NCBI RefSeq assembly: GCF_013449375.1
Contig: NZ_JACDRR010000019.1
Location: 1-64,000 of the forward strand
DNA length: 64,000 bases
Reading direction: 5' to 3'
Source: Pectobacterium sp. CFBP8739
Lineage (GTDB): Bacteria; Pseudomonadota; Gammaproteobacteria; Enterobacterales; Enterobacteriaceae
In this document: piece by piece, positions 28,054-37,647 of the stretch
Layout of the letters: every line of letters starts with the position of its first letter
Numbering within the stretch: position 1 is the stretch's first letter
Notes under the pieces: generated by a model
What the model saw: the letters and a program-made list of their open reading frames with translations, nothing else
The model's database searches: none
Told to the model about the DNA's origin: nothing
Translations under genes and position numbers: made by a program

Positions 28054-29643
28054 TTAATGCTCGCGTGTTTGATGGAACGTCACTTCTGGGTAGCGTTCCC
28101 GCGTCAGGTTCAGGTTCACCATCGTCGGTGCCACATAGGCCAGATTATCCCCACCATCCAGCGCCAGATGCAGTTCGTTCTTACGCTTAAACTCTTCGAA
28201 TTTCTTCACGTCGCTGCACTCAACCCAACGCGCCGTAGAAACGTTGACCGACTCGTAAATCGCCTCAACGTTATATTCCGTTTTCAGACGGGCAACGACC
28301 ACATCGAACTGCAGCACACCGACCGCACCCACGATAAGGTCGTTATTGGTCAATGGACGGAAGACCTGCACCGCGCCTTCTTCAGACAGCTGTACCAACC
28401 CTTTCAGCAGTTGCTTCTGCTTGAGCGGATCGCGCAAGCGGATACGACGGAACAGTTCAGGCGCAAAGTTAGGAATGCCGGTGAATTTCATGTCTTCACC
28501 CTGCGTAAACGTATCGCCAATCTGAATAGTGCCGTGGTTGTGTAACCCGATGATATCGCCGGGATAAGCTTCTTCAATGTGGGAACGGTCACCCGCCATA
28601 AAGGTCAGCGCGTCTGAAATCACTACGTCTTTACCCGTACGCACCTGACGCAGCTTCATGCTTTTTTCATATTTCCCAGACACCACGCGCATAAACGCCA
28701 CGCGGTCACGGTGTTTCGGGTCCATGTTGGCCTGAATCTTAAACACAAAGCCGGTGAATTTCTCTTCCGCCGCCGTCACTTCACGGGTATCCGTTTTACG
28801 CGGCATCGGCGCAGGTGCCCAGGCAACCAGGCCGTCCAGCATGTGGTCAACGCCAAAGTTACCCAACGCTGTACCAAAGAACACTGGCGTCAGTTCACCG
28901 GCCAGAAACGCGTCCAGCTCAAATTCATTCGATGCCCCTTTCACCAGTTCCAGCTCTTCACGCAGCTGTGCGGCCAGTTCTTCACCAACCGCGGTATCCA
29001 GTTCTGGGTTATCCAGCCCTTTAACGATGCGTACTTCCTGAATCGTATGGCCTTTACCCGTCTGGTACAGATAGGTTTCATCTTTATAAAGGTGGTACAC
29101 GCCTTTGAACAGTTTGCCGCAGCCAATCGGCCAGGTAATCGGCGCACAGGCAATTTTAAGCTCGCTCTCGACTTCATCCAGCACTTCCATCGGATCGCGG
29201 ATGTCACGGTCAAGTTTGTTCATGAACGTCAGAATCGGGGTATCGCGCAGACGCGTGACTTCCATCAGCTTACGCGTACGATCTTCGACCCCTTTCGCGG
29301 CGTCGATCACCATCAGGCAGCAGTCCACCGCCGTCAGCGTACGATAGGTATCTTCGGAGAAGTCTTCGTGCCCTGGGGTATCCAGCAGATTCACCAAGCA
29401 ATCACGGTAAGGAAACTGCATCACGGACGTGGTGATGGAGATCCCACGCTGCTTTTCCATCTCCATCCAGTCGGATTTCGCATGCTGGTTCGAACCACGC
29501 CCTTTTACCGTACCAGCAGTCTGGATCGCCTGTCCGAACAGCAGAACCTTTTCGGTAATCGTGGTTTTACCGGCATCGGGGTGAGAAATGATAGCGAACG
29601 TTCTTCTTTTAGAGACTTCGCGGGCGTATTCACTTGGAGACAT
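28054..29643 (-). CDS. prfC: peptide chain release factor 3
   Basis: This translational GTPase of about 530 residues removes RF1/RF2 from the ribosome after termination. GTPase motifs are [17 protein letters not shown] and N-K-L-D-R-D; the sequence tracks E. coli RF3 throughout, including [14 protein letters not shown] and the C-terminal F-H-Q-T-R-E-H. The ATG at 29643 gives the family length and the M-S-P-S-E-Y start; a GTG 27 bases upstream also opens the frame but has no ribosome site. A 349-residue open frame on the other strand is a shadow of this gene. Confidence 0.97.
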   Translation of the reverse strand: MSPSEYAREVSKRRTFAIISHPDAGKTTITEKVLLFGQAIQTAGTVKGRGSNQHAKSDWMEMEKQRGISITTSVMQFPYRDCLVNLLDTPGHEDFSEDTYRTLTAVDCCLMVIDAAKGVEDRTRKLMEVTRLRDTPILTFMNKLDRDIRDPMEVLDEVESELKIACAPITWPIGCGKLFKGVYHLYKDETYLYQTGKGHTIQEVRIVKGLDNPELDTAVGEELAAQLREELELVKGASNEFELDAFLAGELTPVFFGTALGNFGVDHMLDGLVAWAPAPMPRKTDTREVTAAEEKFTGFVFKIQANMDPKHRDRVAFMRVVSGKYEKSMKLRQVRTGKDVVISDALTFMAGDRSHIEEAYPGDIIGLHNHGTIQIGDTFTQGEDMKFTGIPNFAPELFRRIRLRDPLKQKQLLKGLVQLSEEGAVQVFRPLTNNDLIVGAVGVLQFDVVVARLKTEYNVEAIYESVNVSTARWVECSDVKKFEEFKRKNELHLALDGGDNLAYVAPTMVNLNLTRERYPEVTFHQTREH

Positions 29644-29943
29644 GATTTTCAGGTTTCTTTTGTTAGCCACCCGGCGTCAGCATCAAGTCAACAACACACC
29701 GATGGCAGATCGTCAGGCAAAGCAGAAATAAACGGTAGCCGAGCATTTTCCCTGATTTAACGTGCAGACACAATCGGTGATGGCATAAACCGCAGGCAGG
29801 GCACGATTGCCCGTATTCCCTCCCCACCATTCAGTACCGAACCGTAACAATCACACAGAGTAACTTTTGTAAAGAATTGAGTTACATTTGCCGATAATGT
29901 TTGGGTCAATATTTAATCACTTGATCGCACTTAAGGAGAGAGT

Positions 29944-30879
29944 ATGAGCTTGTCTGTAAATAATACGGGTTATAGCAATTCTCAGGCCCAAAGCACCGCG
30001 ACACCATCAGCTACAGCACAGTCAACGACAGAAAAATCGACAACGGCAAAGTCCATTACAACCCACCGTGACAGCATAAAAGTCATCGATCCGATTACCG
30101 GAAAAACCGTCACCTTCCCCAACAGTATAAAAATTTCTGCGGAAGCGCTGGCACGATTGAAAGAAAATGCAGGTAACCCCCCCTCTTCCTCCTTGACTGA
30201 GGAGGAGAAAAGTAAAGCGCTAGAGGATATTCTTAAAACACGGAATCTCATTCAGCAAAGCAACACGACCAATACTAACCCAGACATCAAGTTATCGGTT
30301 GACCCCATCGGCACCAACGAAATGGCACTTGAGCTCTGGTCAAATAACCTCAAAGCAGACAGCGGCATCAGTAAAGAGGATTTTGTCGGTCTGGTTCATC
30401 AAGCACTGTCGAAACCATCTGATGTAACAACGTGGAGCTATACCACTGATAGCATCGAAATCACGCTAAAAGCCGCAAAGTTGGAAGAACTGAAAAACCG
30501 TTATGTGGATAGCAGCGCCCACCAGAAAGCCGATAAAGATATTCAGGATTTCATCAAATACCAGTCTGATGCGCTGAGTAACTTGGAAAAAAACATTCTG
30601 CAAGATGAGTATCAGCGCAGCGTCGACGCAGGAGACACCGAGAAAACAAACACGACGTTCCTAGAACTACAGAAAAATGCGGAAGGCACATCGGCTACGC
30701 AGGTCCAACGTCAGCAAATCTTTTCTCTTGCAGCCTCAACGTCGGCTAATTCGCTGTTTGACAGCTTTCGTAACTATATCTCTGCAACGGCGTCTGACAG
30801 CTATACCCAAAACGATCATCTCTCCGTCATCAGCAAATTTCAGTCTCACTGGTTCCAGTTTCAGCAGCAGTTAAAATAG
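29944..30879 (+). CDS. unrecognised Ser/Thr-rich protein
   Basis: I do not recognise this 311-residue protein. The first 45 residues are low-complexity (S, T, Q, A; repeated T-T-E-K-S-T-T-A-K). They are followed by I-D-P-I-T-G-K-T-V-T-F-P-N-S-I-K-I-S and then by a hydrophilic, mainly helical remainder with few hydrophobic runs. There is no classical signal peptide and no membrane segment. AAGGAGAG precedes the ATG at good distance, and composition is coding-like. The disordered N terminus without a signal is a pattern seen in substrates of specialised secretion systems, but that is only a guess. It lies between prfC and ytjB, where I know of no such gene in E. coli, so it is probably an acquired gene. 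Confidence 0.75.
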   Translation: MSLSVNNTGYSNSQAQSTATPSATAQSTTEKSTTAKSITTHRDSIKVIDPITGKTVTFPNSIKISAEALARLKENAGNPPSSSLTEEEKSKALEDILKTRNLIQQSNTTNTNPDIKLSVDPIGTNEMALELWSNNLKADSGISKEDFVGLVHQALSKPSDVTTWSYTTDSIEITLKAAKLEELKNRYVDSSAHQKADKDIQDFIKYQSDALSNLEKNILQDEYQRSVDAGDTEKTNTTFLELQKNAEGTSATQVQRQQIFSLAASTSANSLFDSFRNYISATASDSYTQNDHLSVISKFQSHWFQFQQQLK

Positions 30880-30884
30880 CACAC

Positions 30885-30919
30885 ACTCCCCGTATAAACG
30901 CTCGGTTTGTACGGGGAGT
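30885..30919. terminator. inverted repeat between convergent genes
   Basis: ACTCCCCGTA and TACGGGGAGT form a perfect 10-bp stem with a 15-base loop, 5 bases after the stop of the unknown gene and just before the end of ytjB. No T-tract follows on either strand, so termination is only probable. Confidence 0.5.
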
Positions 30920-30928
30920 CATTGCGTG

Positions 30929-31627
30929 TCAGAGGCCTTTCTCTTTCTCGTCCTTTTTCACTACCGTCCCATCGTTCGGCCGCGTATCGCTCTCTGCTTC
31001 ATCGTCTTCTTCTTTCACGGGTGTACTCGCCGTGAGAAGATAAGGCGACTGTTGCCAACGAGTTCGACGATTCTGCAACAGCGTGCGGGTCAGAATGATG
31101 CCGATAGCCAATGACAACAAAATCATCAGACGCAGAATATTGGTGGTATTGTCCACCTGTCTGGCTTCGGTCGCCAGCACATGGGTATCTAAGGTGATAC
31201 GCAGGAAGCCGATTGGCCCTTCTTTCCCTTCAATCGGCTGCACCAACTGATGGTTAAAGTAGCTACCGACCCGATTGCCGTCCAACGCCAGCCTATCTCG
31301 CAGTTGCACCTGTTCACCAACATGCGCCACCAGCGAGCCGTCCTGCTGATACACACCGGCATCCAGAATACGGCTATGATCGGTAAGTTGTTTGAGAATG
31401 GTATTAATCTTTTGGCTATTATCATCCACGCTCCCCATCAACGGAGAAAGGCTGTAAGCCACCTGTCTGGAGAGCGTACGTGCCAGATCTTCAACCTGTT
31501 CAGATCGCGCCATCTGGTGACTCAAACTGAAATAGGACGCCCCTTGCATTAATACCACCAGCAGGGCGAGGCAAATCAGCACTATTGCCGTGCGGTGTAG
31601 ACGAAATTTCACCCGGGCGCGAACCAT
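30929..31627 (-). CDS. ytjB: membrane protein YtjB (Smp)
   Basis: This 232-residue protein is anchored by an N-terminal hydrophobic segment (I-V-L-I-C-L-A-L-L-V-V-L-M-Q-G-A) and a second one near residue 170 (I-L-R-L-M-I-L-L-S-L-A-I-G-I-I-L). A periplasmic stretch between them reads I-L-D-A-G-V-Y-Q-Q-D-G and R-D-R-L-A-L-D-G-N. The order and text follow E. coli YtjB, formerly Smp, of unknown role. The tail is longer and strongly charged (E-E-D-D-E-A-E and K-K-D-E-K-E-K). It is divergent from serB, as in E. coli. Confidence 0.9.
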   Translation of the reverse strand: MVRARVKFRLHRTAIVLICLALLVVLMQGASYFSLSHQMARSEQVEDLARTLSRQVAYSLSPLMGSVDDNSQKINTILKQLTDHSRILDAGVYQQDGSLVAHVGEQVQLRDRLALDGNRVGSYFNHQLVQPIEGKEGPIGFLRITLDTHVLATEARQVDNTTNILRLMILLSLAIGIILTRTLLQNRRTRWQQSPYLLTASTPVKEEDDEAESDTRPNDGTVVKKDEKEKGL

Positions 31628-31783
31628 GATAATCCTTACACGATTTGGATACTTTCATGTTGCCAGAAGCGCCGACGATAGGATAGCTTGTTGCCCAGTT
31701 TTTGGAGGGATATGTTTGGTCGACGCCACATCCCTCTTTATCGCACAACTTTATCGCACTACTGCCAGCAGAGGATGTTCTCC

Positions 31784-32761
31784 ATGTCGAATAGTCTGAC
31801 CTATCGTGATCTTCCTGATGAGATCAACTGTTGGCCGGGACTGCCATTATCACTGAGCGGTGATGAAGTGATGCCGCTTGACTACCGCGCTGGCGACACT
31901 GGCTGGCTTATTTATAGCGACGTTCTCGATAAAAACCTGATTTCCCGCTACCAGCGTAAGCTGGGCAGCGCAATGGTGATCGTAAGCGCTTGGAGCGTGG
32001 GCGATTATCAGGTTGTGCGTTTAGCCGGCACATTGACGCCGCGTGCGACCAAACTGGCACACGAACTGGGGATTGATGTTGCGCCTATGCGTAACGCACC
32101 GACATTACGCGCGCCGGGTTTACTGGTCATGGACATGGATTCCACCGCGATTCAGATCGAATGTATTGATGAAATCGCCAAACTGGCGGGCACAGGTGAA
32201 CTGGTCGCTGAAGTCACCGAACGCGCGATGCGTGGCGAGCTGGATTTTGCGGCCAGCCTGCGTCAGCGCGTGGGGACATTAAAAGGTGCCGACGCCACTA
32301 TTTTAAAAACGGTACTTAAGACGCTGCCACTGATGCCGGGCTTGCGTAATATGGTTAGCCAGCTTCAGGAAGCAGGCTGGCACGTTGCCATTGCATCGGG
32401 CGGATTTACCTACTTTGCCGATTATTTGCGTGATGAACTAGGTCTAGTGGCCGCCGTTGCCAACGAATTAGGCATGCAAGACGGCAAGCTGACTGGCGAA
32501 GTGATAGGCCAGATTGTCGATGCAAAATATAAAGCGACCACGCTGCAACAGTTGGCGGAAAAGCTGGAAATCCCAATGCATCAGACCGTTGCCATCGGTG
32601 ACGGCGCGAACGACCTGCCGATGATCAAAACAGCCAGCTTAGGCATTGCCTATCACGCCAAACCGAAGGTCAATGAACAATCTGCGGTGACCATCCGTCA
32701 TGCCGATCTAACCGGTGTGCTGTGCATTCTCAGCGGCAGTATGAGACACGAAAAGCGTTAA
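31784..32761 (+). CDS. serB: phosphoserine phosphatase
   Basis: This HAD-family phosphatase of 325 residues performs the last step of serine synthesis. The nucleophile motif is V-M-D-M-D-S-T-A-I-Q; later motifs are A-I-A-S-G-G-F-T-Y-F-A and V-A-I-G-D-G-A-N-D-L-P-M-I. The N-terminal domain (about 1-110) matches E. coli SerB (W-P-G-L-P-L-S-L-S-G-D-E-V-M-P-L-D-Y). The ATG at 31784 follows GAGGAT and gives the family length. radA follows after 17 bases. Confidence 0.97.
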   Translation: MSNSLTYRDLPDEINCWPGLPLSLSGDEVMPLDYRAGDTGWLIYSDVLDKNLISRYQRKLGSAMVIVSAWSVGDYQVVRLAGTLTPRATKLAHELGIDVAPMRNAPTLRAPGLLVMDMDSTAIQIECIDEIAKLAGTGELVAEVTERAMRGELDFAASLRQRVGTLKGADATILKTVLKTLPLMPGLRNMVSQLQEAGWHVAIASGGFTYFADYLRDELGLVAAVANELGMQDGKLTGEVIGQIVDAKYKATTLQQLAEKLEIPMHQTVAIGDGANDLPMIKTASLGIAYHAKPKVNEQSAVTIRHADLTGVLCILSGSMRHEKR

Positions 32762-32778
32762 TCAGTAGGAGGTGAGAC

Positions 32779-34161
32779 GTGGCAAAAGCCGTCAAACGGG
32801 CGTTTGTATGTAATGAGTGCGGGGCTGACTACCCGCGCTGGCAAGGACAGTGCAGCGCCTGCCATGCCTGGAACACCATTACCGAAGTGCGTCTGGCCTC
32901 TGCGTCCGTATCACGTTCTGACCGTCTCAGCGGCTATGCGGGCGAGAGTGCTGGCGTCAGCCGGGTACAAAAACTTTCGGAAATCAGCCTTGAAGCCCTG
33001 CCTCGTTTTTCTACCGGTTTTCAGGAGTTTGATCGCGTACTGGGCGGCGGCGTCGTCCCCGGCAGCGCGATTCTTATCGGCGGTAACCCCGGCGCGGGTA
33101 AAAGTACCTTACTGCTGCAAACGCTCTGCAAGCTGTCAGAGAACATGAAAACCCTGTACGTCACTGGGGAAGAATCATTACAGCAGGTGGCGATGCGGGC
33201 ACACCGCCTTAATCTGCCGCCCCAGAATCTCAACATGCTGTCGGAAACCAGCATCGAACAAATTTGTCTGATCGCTGAGCAGGAACAACCGAAGCTGATG
33301 GTGATCGACTCCATTCAGGTCATGCACCTCGCCGATATTCAATCGTCTCCCGGCAGCGTGGCGCAGGTACGTGAAACCGCCGCGTATCTGACACGCTTCG
33401 CCAAAACACGCGGCGTCGCCATCGTGATGGTCGGCCACGTCACCAAAGATGGCTCGCTCGCTGGGCCGAAAGTATTAGAACACTGCATCGACTGTTCCGT
33501 GCTGCTGGATGGCGATGCCGATTCCCGCTTCCGCACCCTGCGCAGCCATAAAAACCGTTTCGGTGCCGTTAACGAGCTGGGCGTATTCGCGATGACGGAA
33601 CAAGGACTACGCGAGGTCAGCAATCCATCGGCGATTTTCCTTAGTCGCGGGGACGAAGTAACGTCCGGTAGTTCCGTGATGGTGGTGTGGGAAGGCACGC
33701 GCCCGCTGCTGGTCGAAATTCAGGCGCTAGTGGATCAATCGATGATGTCCAACCCGCGCCGCGTGGCGGTCGGGCTGGAACAAAACCGCTTAGCCATTCT
33801 GTTGGCAGTGTTGCATCGCCACGGCGGCTTGCAGATGTCGGATCAGGATGTGTTTGTGAATGTCGTCGGCGGCGTCAAAGTCACCGAAACCAGTGCCGAC
33901 CTGGCACTCCTGTTATCGCTCGTCTCCAGCTTCCGCGATCGCACGCTGCCACAGGATCTCGTCATCTTCGGTGAAGTCGGCCTGGCGGGCGAAATTCGCC
34001 CGGTTCCCAGTGGACAAGAGCGGATTACCGAAGCCGCCAAGCACGGCTTCAAACGCGCCATCGTCCCTCATGCCAATATGCCGAAGAAAGCCCCTGCCAG
34101 TATGCAGGTGTTCGGCGTGAAAAAGCTGGCCGACGCGCTGGCAATCCTCGACGATCTCTAA
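32779..34161 (+). CDS. radA: DNA repair protein RadA
   Basis: This 460-residue RecA-related branch-migration protein acts in recombination repair. Visible parts are the zinc finger C-N-E-C-G..C-S-A-C near the start, Walker A G-G-N-P-G-A-G-K-S-T-L, the RadA-specific H-K-N-R-F-G motif, and a Lon-protease-like C-terminal domain (G-G-V-K-V-T-E-T-S-A-D-L-A). The start is a GTG with AGGAGGTGAG upstream. It lies 17 bases after serB, as in E. coli serB-radA. Confidence 0.97.
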   Translation: MAKAVKRAFVCNECGADYPRWQGQCSACHAWNTITEVRLASASVSRSDRLSGYAGESAGVSRVQKLSEISLEALPRFSTGFQEFDRVLGGGVVPGSAILIGGNPGAGKSTLLLQTLCKLSENMKTLYVTGEESLQQVAMRAHRLNLPPQNLNMLSETSIEQICLIAEQEQPKLMVIDSIQVMHLADIQSSPGSVAQVRETAAYLTRFAKTRGVAIVMVGHVTKDGSLAGPKVLEHCIDCSVLLDGDADSRFRTLRSHKNRFGAVNELGVFAMTEQGLREVSNPSAIFLSRGDEVTSGSSVMVVWEGTRPLLVEIQALVDQSMMSNPRRVAVGLEQNRLAILLAVLHRHGGLQMSDQDVFVNVVGGVKVTETSADLALLLSLVSSFRDRTLPQDLVIFGEVGLAGEIRPVPSGQERITEAAKHGFKRAIVPHANMPKKAPASMQVFGVKKLADALAILDDL

Positions 34162-34260
34162 ACGAACCTCAGACAGCCCTCTGCTACCCTTTACCCTGTT
34201 CGCCCTGAGCTAAACTGCGGAGTGAAAGAGTAGCGGAGGTTGCCGTGTTTTGTGATACTT

Positions 34261-34278
34261 TGTTTAGTAAGCTAAACA
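34261..34278. promoter_or_regulatory. NadR operator in front of nadR
   Basis: TGTTTA-GTAAGC-TAAACA is an exact match to the NadR box TGTTTA-N6-TAAACA known from NAD synthesis genes of enterobacteria. It ends 13 bases before the nadR start codon, so NadR would block its own promoter when NAD is plentiful. Autoregulation is an inference from the site. Confidence 0.75.
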
Positions 34279-34291
34279 AGAGTGCCGCACC

Positions 34292-35545
34292 ATGTCATCA
34301 TTTGATTACCTGAAATCCGCCATCCGGCAGAAGGGTTGCACCCTACAGCAGGTTGCCGACGCGACCGATATGACCAAAGGCTATCTCAGTCAATTACTTA
34401 ATGCCAAGATTAAAAGCCCTAGCGCGCAGAAGCTGGAAGCGCTGCATCGTTTTCTTGAACTGGAATTCCCACGTTACGAAAAGAGTATTGGCGTCGTCTT
34501 CGGCAAGTTCTATCCGCTACACACTGGCCATATTTATCTGATTCAGCGCGCCTGCAGTCAGGTCGATGAACTGCATGTGATCTTAGGTTACGACGAACCG
34601 CGTGACCGCCTGCTGTTTGAGAACAGCTCGATGTCGCAACAGCCTACCGTCAGTGACCGTCTACGTTGGCTATTGCAGACCTTTAAGTATCAGAAAAACA
34701 TTCATATTCATGCCTTCAATGAGCAAGGGATGGAACCGTATCCGCACGGTTGGGATGTGTGGAGTAAAGGCATTCAAGCGTTCATGCAGGAAAAAAGCAT
34801 CATGCCCCACTTCGTCTACACCAGCGAAGAACAGGATGCCGCGCAATACCGCGAGCATCTGGGAATTGATACCGTCCTGATCGACCCGCAGCGCTCCTTT
34901 ATGAACATCAGCGGTTCGCAGATTCGTCACGATCCCTTCCGCTATTGGGACTATATACCGACCGAGGTGAAACCGTTCTTTGTGCGCACGGTTGCCATTC
35001 TTGGCGGTGAATCCAGCGGAAAATCCACGCTAGTCAATAAACTCGCCAATATCTTCAACACCACCAGCGCCTGGGAATATGGCCGCGATTACGTGTTCTC
35101 TCATCTGGGGGGCGACGAAATGGCGCTGCAATACTCCGACTACGACAAGATCGCGTTGGGCCAGGCACAGTACATTGATTTTGCCGTCAAATACGCCAAT
35201 AAAGTGGCCTTTATCGACACCGATTTCGTCACCACGCAGGCATTCTGCAAGAAATACGAGGGACGTGAACATCCGTTCGTTCAGGCGCTGATCGACGAAT
35301 ACCATTTCGATCTGGTGATTTTGTTGGAAAACAATACGCCGTGGGTGGCCGATGGACTGCGCAGTTTAGGCAGCACCACCGCCCGTTCGGAATTCCAGAA
35401 CCTGCTGAAAACGATGCTGGCTGACAATAATATCCCGTACGTTTACATCAAAGAGTCGGACTACGATTCGCGCTTCCTGCACTGCGTGGAATTGGTACAG
35501 CAGATGTTGGGTCACGATCGTTCGCCCGAATCGTTCAAAAGCTAG
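34292..35545 (+). CDS. nadR: NAD regulator and salvage enzyme NadR
   Basis: This 417-residue protein has three parts: an N-terminal helix-turn-helix (T-L-Q-Q-V-A-D-A-T-D-M-T-K-G-Y-L-S-Q-L-L-N), an NMN adenylyltransferase with G-K-F-Y-P-L-H-T-G-H, and a C-terminal ribosylnicotinamide kinase with Walker A G-G-E-S-S-G-K-S-T-L. It senses NAD and represses NAD synthesis genes, and it salvages nicotinamide riboside. All three domains look intact. Its stop overlaps the end of the convergent ygfA by 4 bases. Confidence 0.97.
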   Translation: MSSFDYLKSAIRQKGCTLQQVADATDMTKGYLSQLLNAKIKSPSAQKLEALHRFLELEFPRYEKSIGVVFGKFYPLHTGHIYLIQRACSQVDELHVILGYDEPRDRLLFENSSMSQQPTVSDRLRWLLQTFKYQKNIHIHAFNEQGMEPYPHGWDVWSKGIQAFMQEKSIMPHFVYTSEEQDAAQYREHLGIDTVLIDPQRSFMNISGSQIRHDPFRYWDYIPTEVKPFFVRTVAILGGESSGKSTLVNKLANIFNTTSAWEYGRDYVFSHLGGDEMALQYSDYDKIALGQAQYIDFAVKYANKVAFIDTDFVTTQAFCKKYEGREHPFVQALIDEYHFDLVILLENNTPWVADGLRSLGSTTARSEFQNLLKTMLADNNIPYVYIKESDYDSRFLHCVELVQQMLGHDRSPESFKS

Positions 35546-36192
35546 CGTGTGCTCCACTGCCAATGGCGGGAGGGGGTAATAATTTCCGGCAGCGGGATAT
35601 CCCAGCTTTCCACTGGCAGTGCGTCAACCTGCTGACAATCATGGGCCAGGCCAATCGGGTAAGGCCCATGAGACATCTGGTTACGGTACTGCAACGTCCG
35701 GTCGTAAAAACCACCGCCCATGCCAAGCCGCTGCCCATGCCGATCAAACGCCACCAGCGGCGTCAGTAGGACGTCTAACTGCGGTAATGGCAACACCTGA
35801 CGTACATCCAGACGCGGTTCCATAATCTTCAGACGATTGCGTACCAGCTCGGTGTCCGGCGCATAGCGCAAGAACAGCAAATGCCCAGCACGAAACGGAT
35901 GCAGAACCGGCAAACAAACACGTTTCCCCTGCTGCCACAGTTGTTGAATCAACGGAGAGGTATCCAGCTCGCCATCAAATGACAAAAATACCGCCACGCT
36001 CTCCGCCCCGATGATTCTCGGGTGCGCGATCACGCGTTCACACGCCTGTTGTGCAAATAACGCCTGCTGATCTGGCGTCAGTAAACGCCGACTTTGCCGC
36101 ACAGTCTGACGAATCTGCTGACGTGACGCTGTCGTAGAAGAGAGTGATGTATCGGGAGATGTCGATGAATCAGAAGATGACATGGGCTGCAT
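35542..36192 (-). CDS. ygfA: 5-formyltetrahydrofolate cyclo-ligase
   Basis: This protein of about 216 residues converts 5-formyl-THF to 5,10-methenyl-THF with ATP. Family motifs match E. coli YgfA: V-A-V-F-L-S-F-D-G-E-L-D-T, G-K-R-V-C-L-P-V-L-H-P-F, and R-L-G-M-G-G-G-F-Y-D-R-T-L. The N terminus is uncertain: ATGs at 36192 and 36183 both lack a clear ribosome site, and the first 25 residues are serine-rich and absent from E. coli. It lies directly downstream of the 6S RNA gene on the same strand; in E. coli the two are co-transcribed. Confidence 0.93.
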   Translation of the reverse strand: MQPMSSSDSSTSPDTSLSSTTASRQQIRQTVRQSRRLLTPDQQALFAQQACERVIAHPRIIGAESVAVFLSFDGELDTSPLIQQLWQQGKRVCLPVLHPFRAGHLLFLRYAPDTELVRNRLKIMEPRLDVRQVLPLPQLDVLLTPLVAFDRHGQRLGMGGGFYDRTLQYRNQMSHGPYPIGLAHDCQQVDALPVESWDIPLPEIITPSRHWQWSTR

Positions 36193-36222
36193 TCGCCACG
36201 GGTCAAGAATGATAAAAGAAAG

Positions 36223-36406
36223 GGAATCTCCGAGATGCCGCCGCAGGCTGTAACCCTTGAACCCTTGGTTCAAGGTGAACATAACGTCGCAGTCTTAAGG
36301 CTTCTCGGACGAACCGAGCGTGCTCACCAACTGCAGAGCATTACATTCTGTTGGTATGAAATATCGGCTCAGGGGACTGGCCCGCTGACAAACATCTCAG
36401 AGAAAT
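36223..36406 (-). ncRNA. ssrS: 6S RNA
   Basis: Read on the minus strand, the sequence follows E. coli 6S RNA closely over 184 bases: it starts ATTTCTCTGAGATGTT, contains GCGGGCCAGTCCCCTGAGCC and GATATTTCATACC, and ends GGTTACAGCCTGCGGCGGC then CATCTCGGAGATTCC. 6S RNA binds the sigma-70 RNA polymerase holoenzyme in stationary phase by imitating an open promoter. The ends pair with each other in a closing stem. Its place between zapA and ygfA is the conserved enterobacterial one. Confidence 0.96.
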
Positions 36407-36480
36407 TTTATTCGTTACTCGTGATAAACCTTAGCACGTCTTATCACGTAAAAACACCGTACTTTTGTCAAAATACGACG

Positions 36481-36810
36481 TTATTCAAATTGTGCACCTT
36501 GGCGTTCTGTGATCCGCCCTTGTTCCAGCAATGCCTGTTCAATGGTTTGCTGTAACATACGAATACGCTGTTCCATATTTGCCGCATAATCACGAGTTTT
36601 TCCTCGTTCCTGCGCCAGTTCATGGCACACATTCAGCGCGGCAATAAACACCAGTTGCTCGGTGTTTGTGACTCTAGTGCGAACTTTAAGATCTTGCAAC
36701 CGCTGGTTAAGATCTTCCGCAGCCTGATTCAACGCATCCTGTTGTTCTGGCGGACAATTCACTCTTAACGAACGGCCAAAAATTTGAATATCTACTGGTT
36801 GTGCAGACAT
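36481..36810 (-). CDS. zapA: cell division protein ZapA
   Basis: This 109-residue protein crosslinks FtsZ filaments at the Z ring. [21 protein letters not shown] at the start and the C-terminal coiled coil ([24 protein letters not shown]) match E. coli ZapA. The ATG at 36810 has GGAAGGTGG upstream and gives the exact family length. It is divergent from ygfB. Confidence 0.96.
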   Translation of the reverse strand: MSAQPVDIQIFGRSLRVNCPPEQQDALNQAAEDLNQRLQDLKVRTRVTNTEQLVFIAALNVCHELAQERGKTRDYAANMEQRIRMLQQTIEQALLEQGRITERQGAQFE

Positions 36811-37002
36811 ACCACCTTCCTGCCTTTTGTCGTTCTTGCGCCCGCGTGCCACATAGCATGAGCATTACCCGTTACATCGGGTTCGTTAAAGCGGGCGCCA
36901 CTATATATAGCCGAGATCTAAGATACAAGCCCTTTCTGGTATCGAAAGGGAGCTTGGTGGTAGCATAGCACGAACCAGTCCAGCCAACGATGACGAATCC
37001 GC

Positions 37003-37590
37003 ATGTCTATAGAGAATACGTTTCCCGCCTATAAAGGCCTTGACCAACTGCTTCACCAACAGCAAGTCGCGCTGACCGCAGCAGAAATGCACGGTTTGAT
37101 CAGTGGGATGCTGTGTGGTGGAAACCATGACGACAGTTGGAGAACGCTGGTTTTTGAACTGACTAATGAAGGCATGGCGTTTACCCAGACGCTGTCGCAA
37201 CCGCTTCAGGACCTTTATCAGGCCACGCGCGAAGCGCTGGAAGATGATGGTTTTCTGTTCCAGCTTTTCCTGCCTGACGACTCACAGGATGACGTGAGCG
37301 TCTTCGATCGCGCCGACGCGCTGGCAGGCTGGGTCAACCACTTCCTGCTTGGGCTAGGCGTGGTTCAGACACAGTTGAACAAGGCTAAAGGCGAGCTAAA
37401 AGAAGCTATCGAAGATTTACGTAACATTGCGCAGCTTGGCTACGACGAAGATGAAGATCAGGAAGAGCTGGAGCAATCTCTGGAAGAAGTGATTGAGTAT
37501 GTTCGCGTTTCTGCCATTTTGTGCCATACCGAGTTTACCAGCCAGCGCGTTGTGACGGCGCCCGAGCAGCAAAAACCGACGCTGCATTGA
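37003..37590 (+). CDS. ygfB: YgfB/YecA-family (UPF0149) protein
   Basis: This 195-residue protein tracks E. coli Ygf[40 protein letters not shown], and [16 protein letters not shown]. It is an all-helical, acidic cytoplasmic protein of unsettled role. It is first in the ygfB-pepP-ubiH-ubiI order shared with E. coli. The gap 36811-37002 before it serves as divergent promoter region with zapA. Confidence 0.94.
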   Translation: MSIENTFPAYKGLDQLLHQQQVALTAAEMHGLISGMLCGGNHDDSWRTLVFELTNEGMAFTQTLSQPLQDLYQATREALEDDGFLFQLFLPDDSQDDVSVFDRADALAGWVNHFLLGLGVVQTQLNKAKGELKEAIEDLRNIAQLGYDEDEDQEELEQSLEEVIEYVRVSAILCHTEFTSQRVVTAPEQQKPTLH

Positions 37591-37647
37591 TTGTTATACA
37601 AGGCAGAAGGGAAAGGTAACCGCACGGACTATTTTCAGGAGCAGGTG

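Noticed and set aside
28711-29760. 349-residue open frame on the plus strand
   Set aside because: It lies wholly antisense to prfC, has low-complexity shadow composition (many F, R, H, Q) and no ribosome site.
36235-36555. 106-residue plus-strand frame between ygfA and zapA
   Set aside because: It runs antisense through the 6S RNA gene and into zapA.
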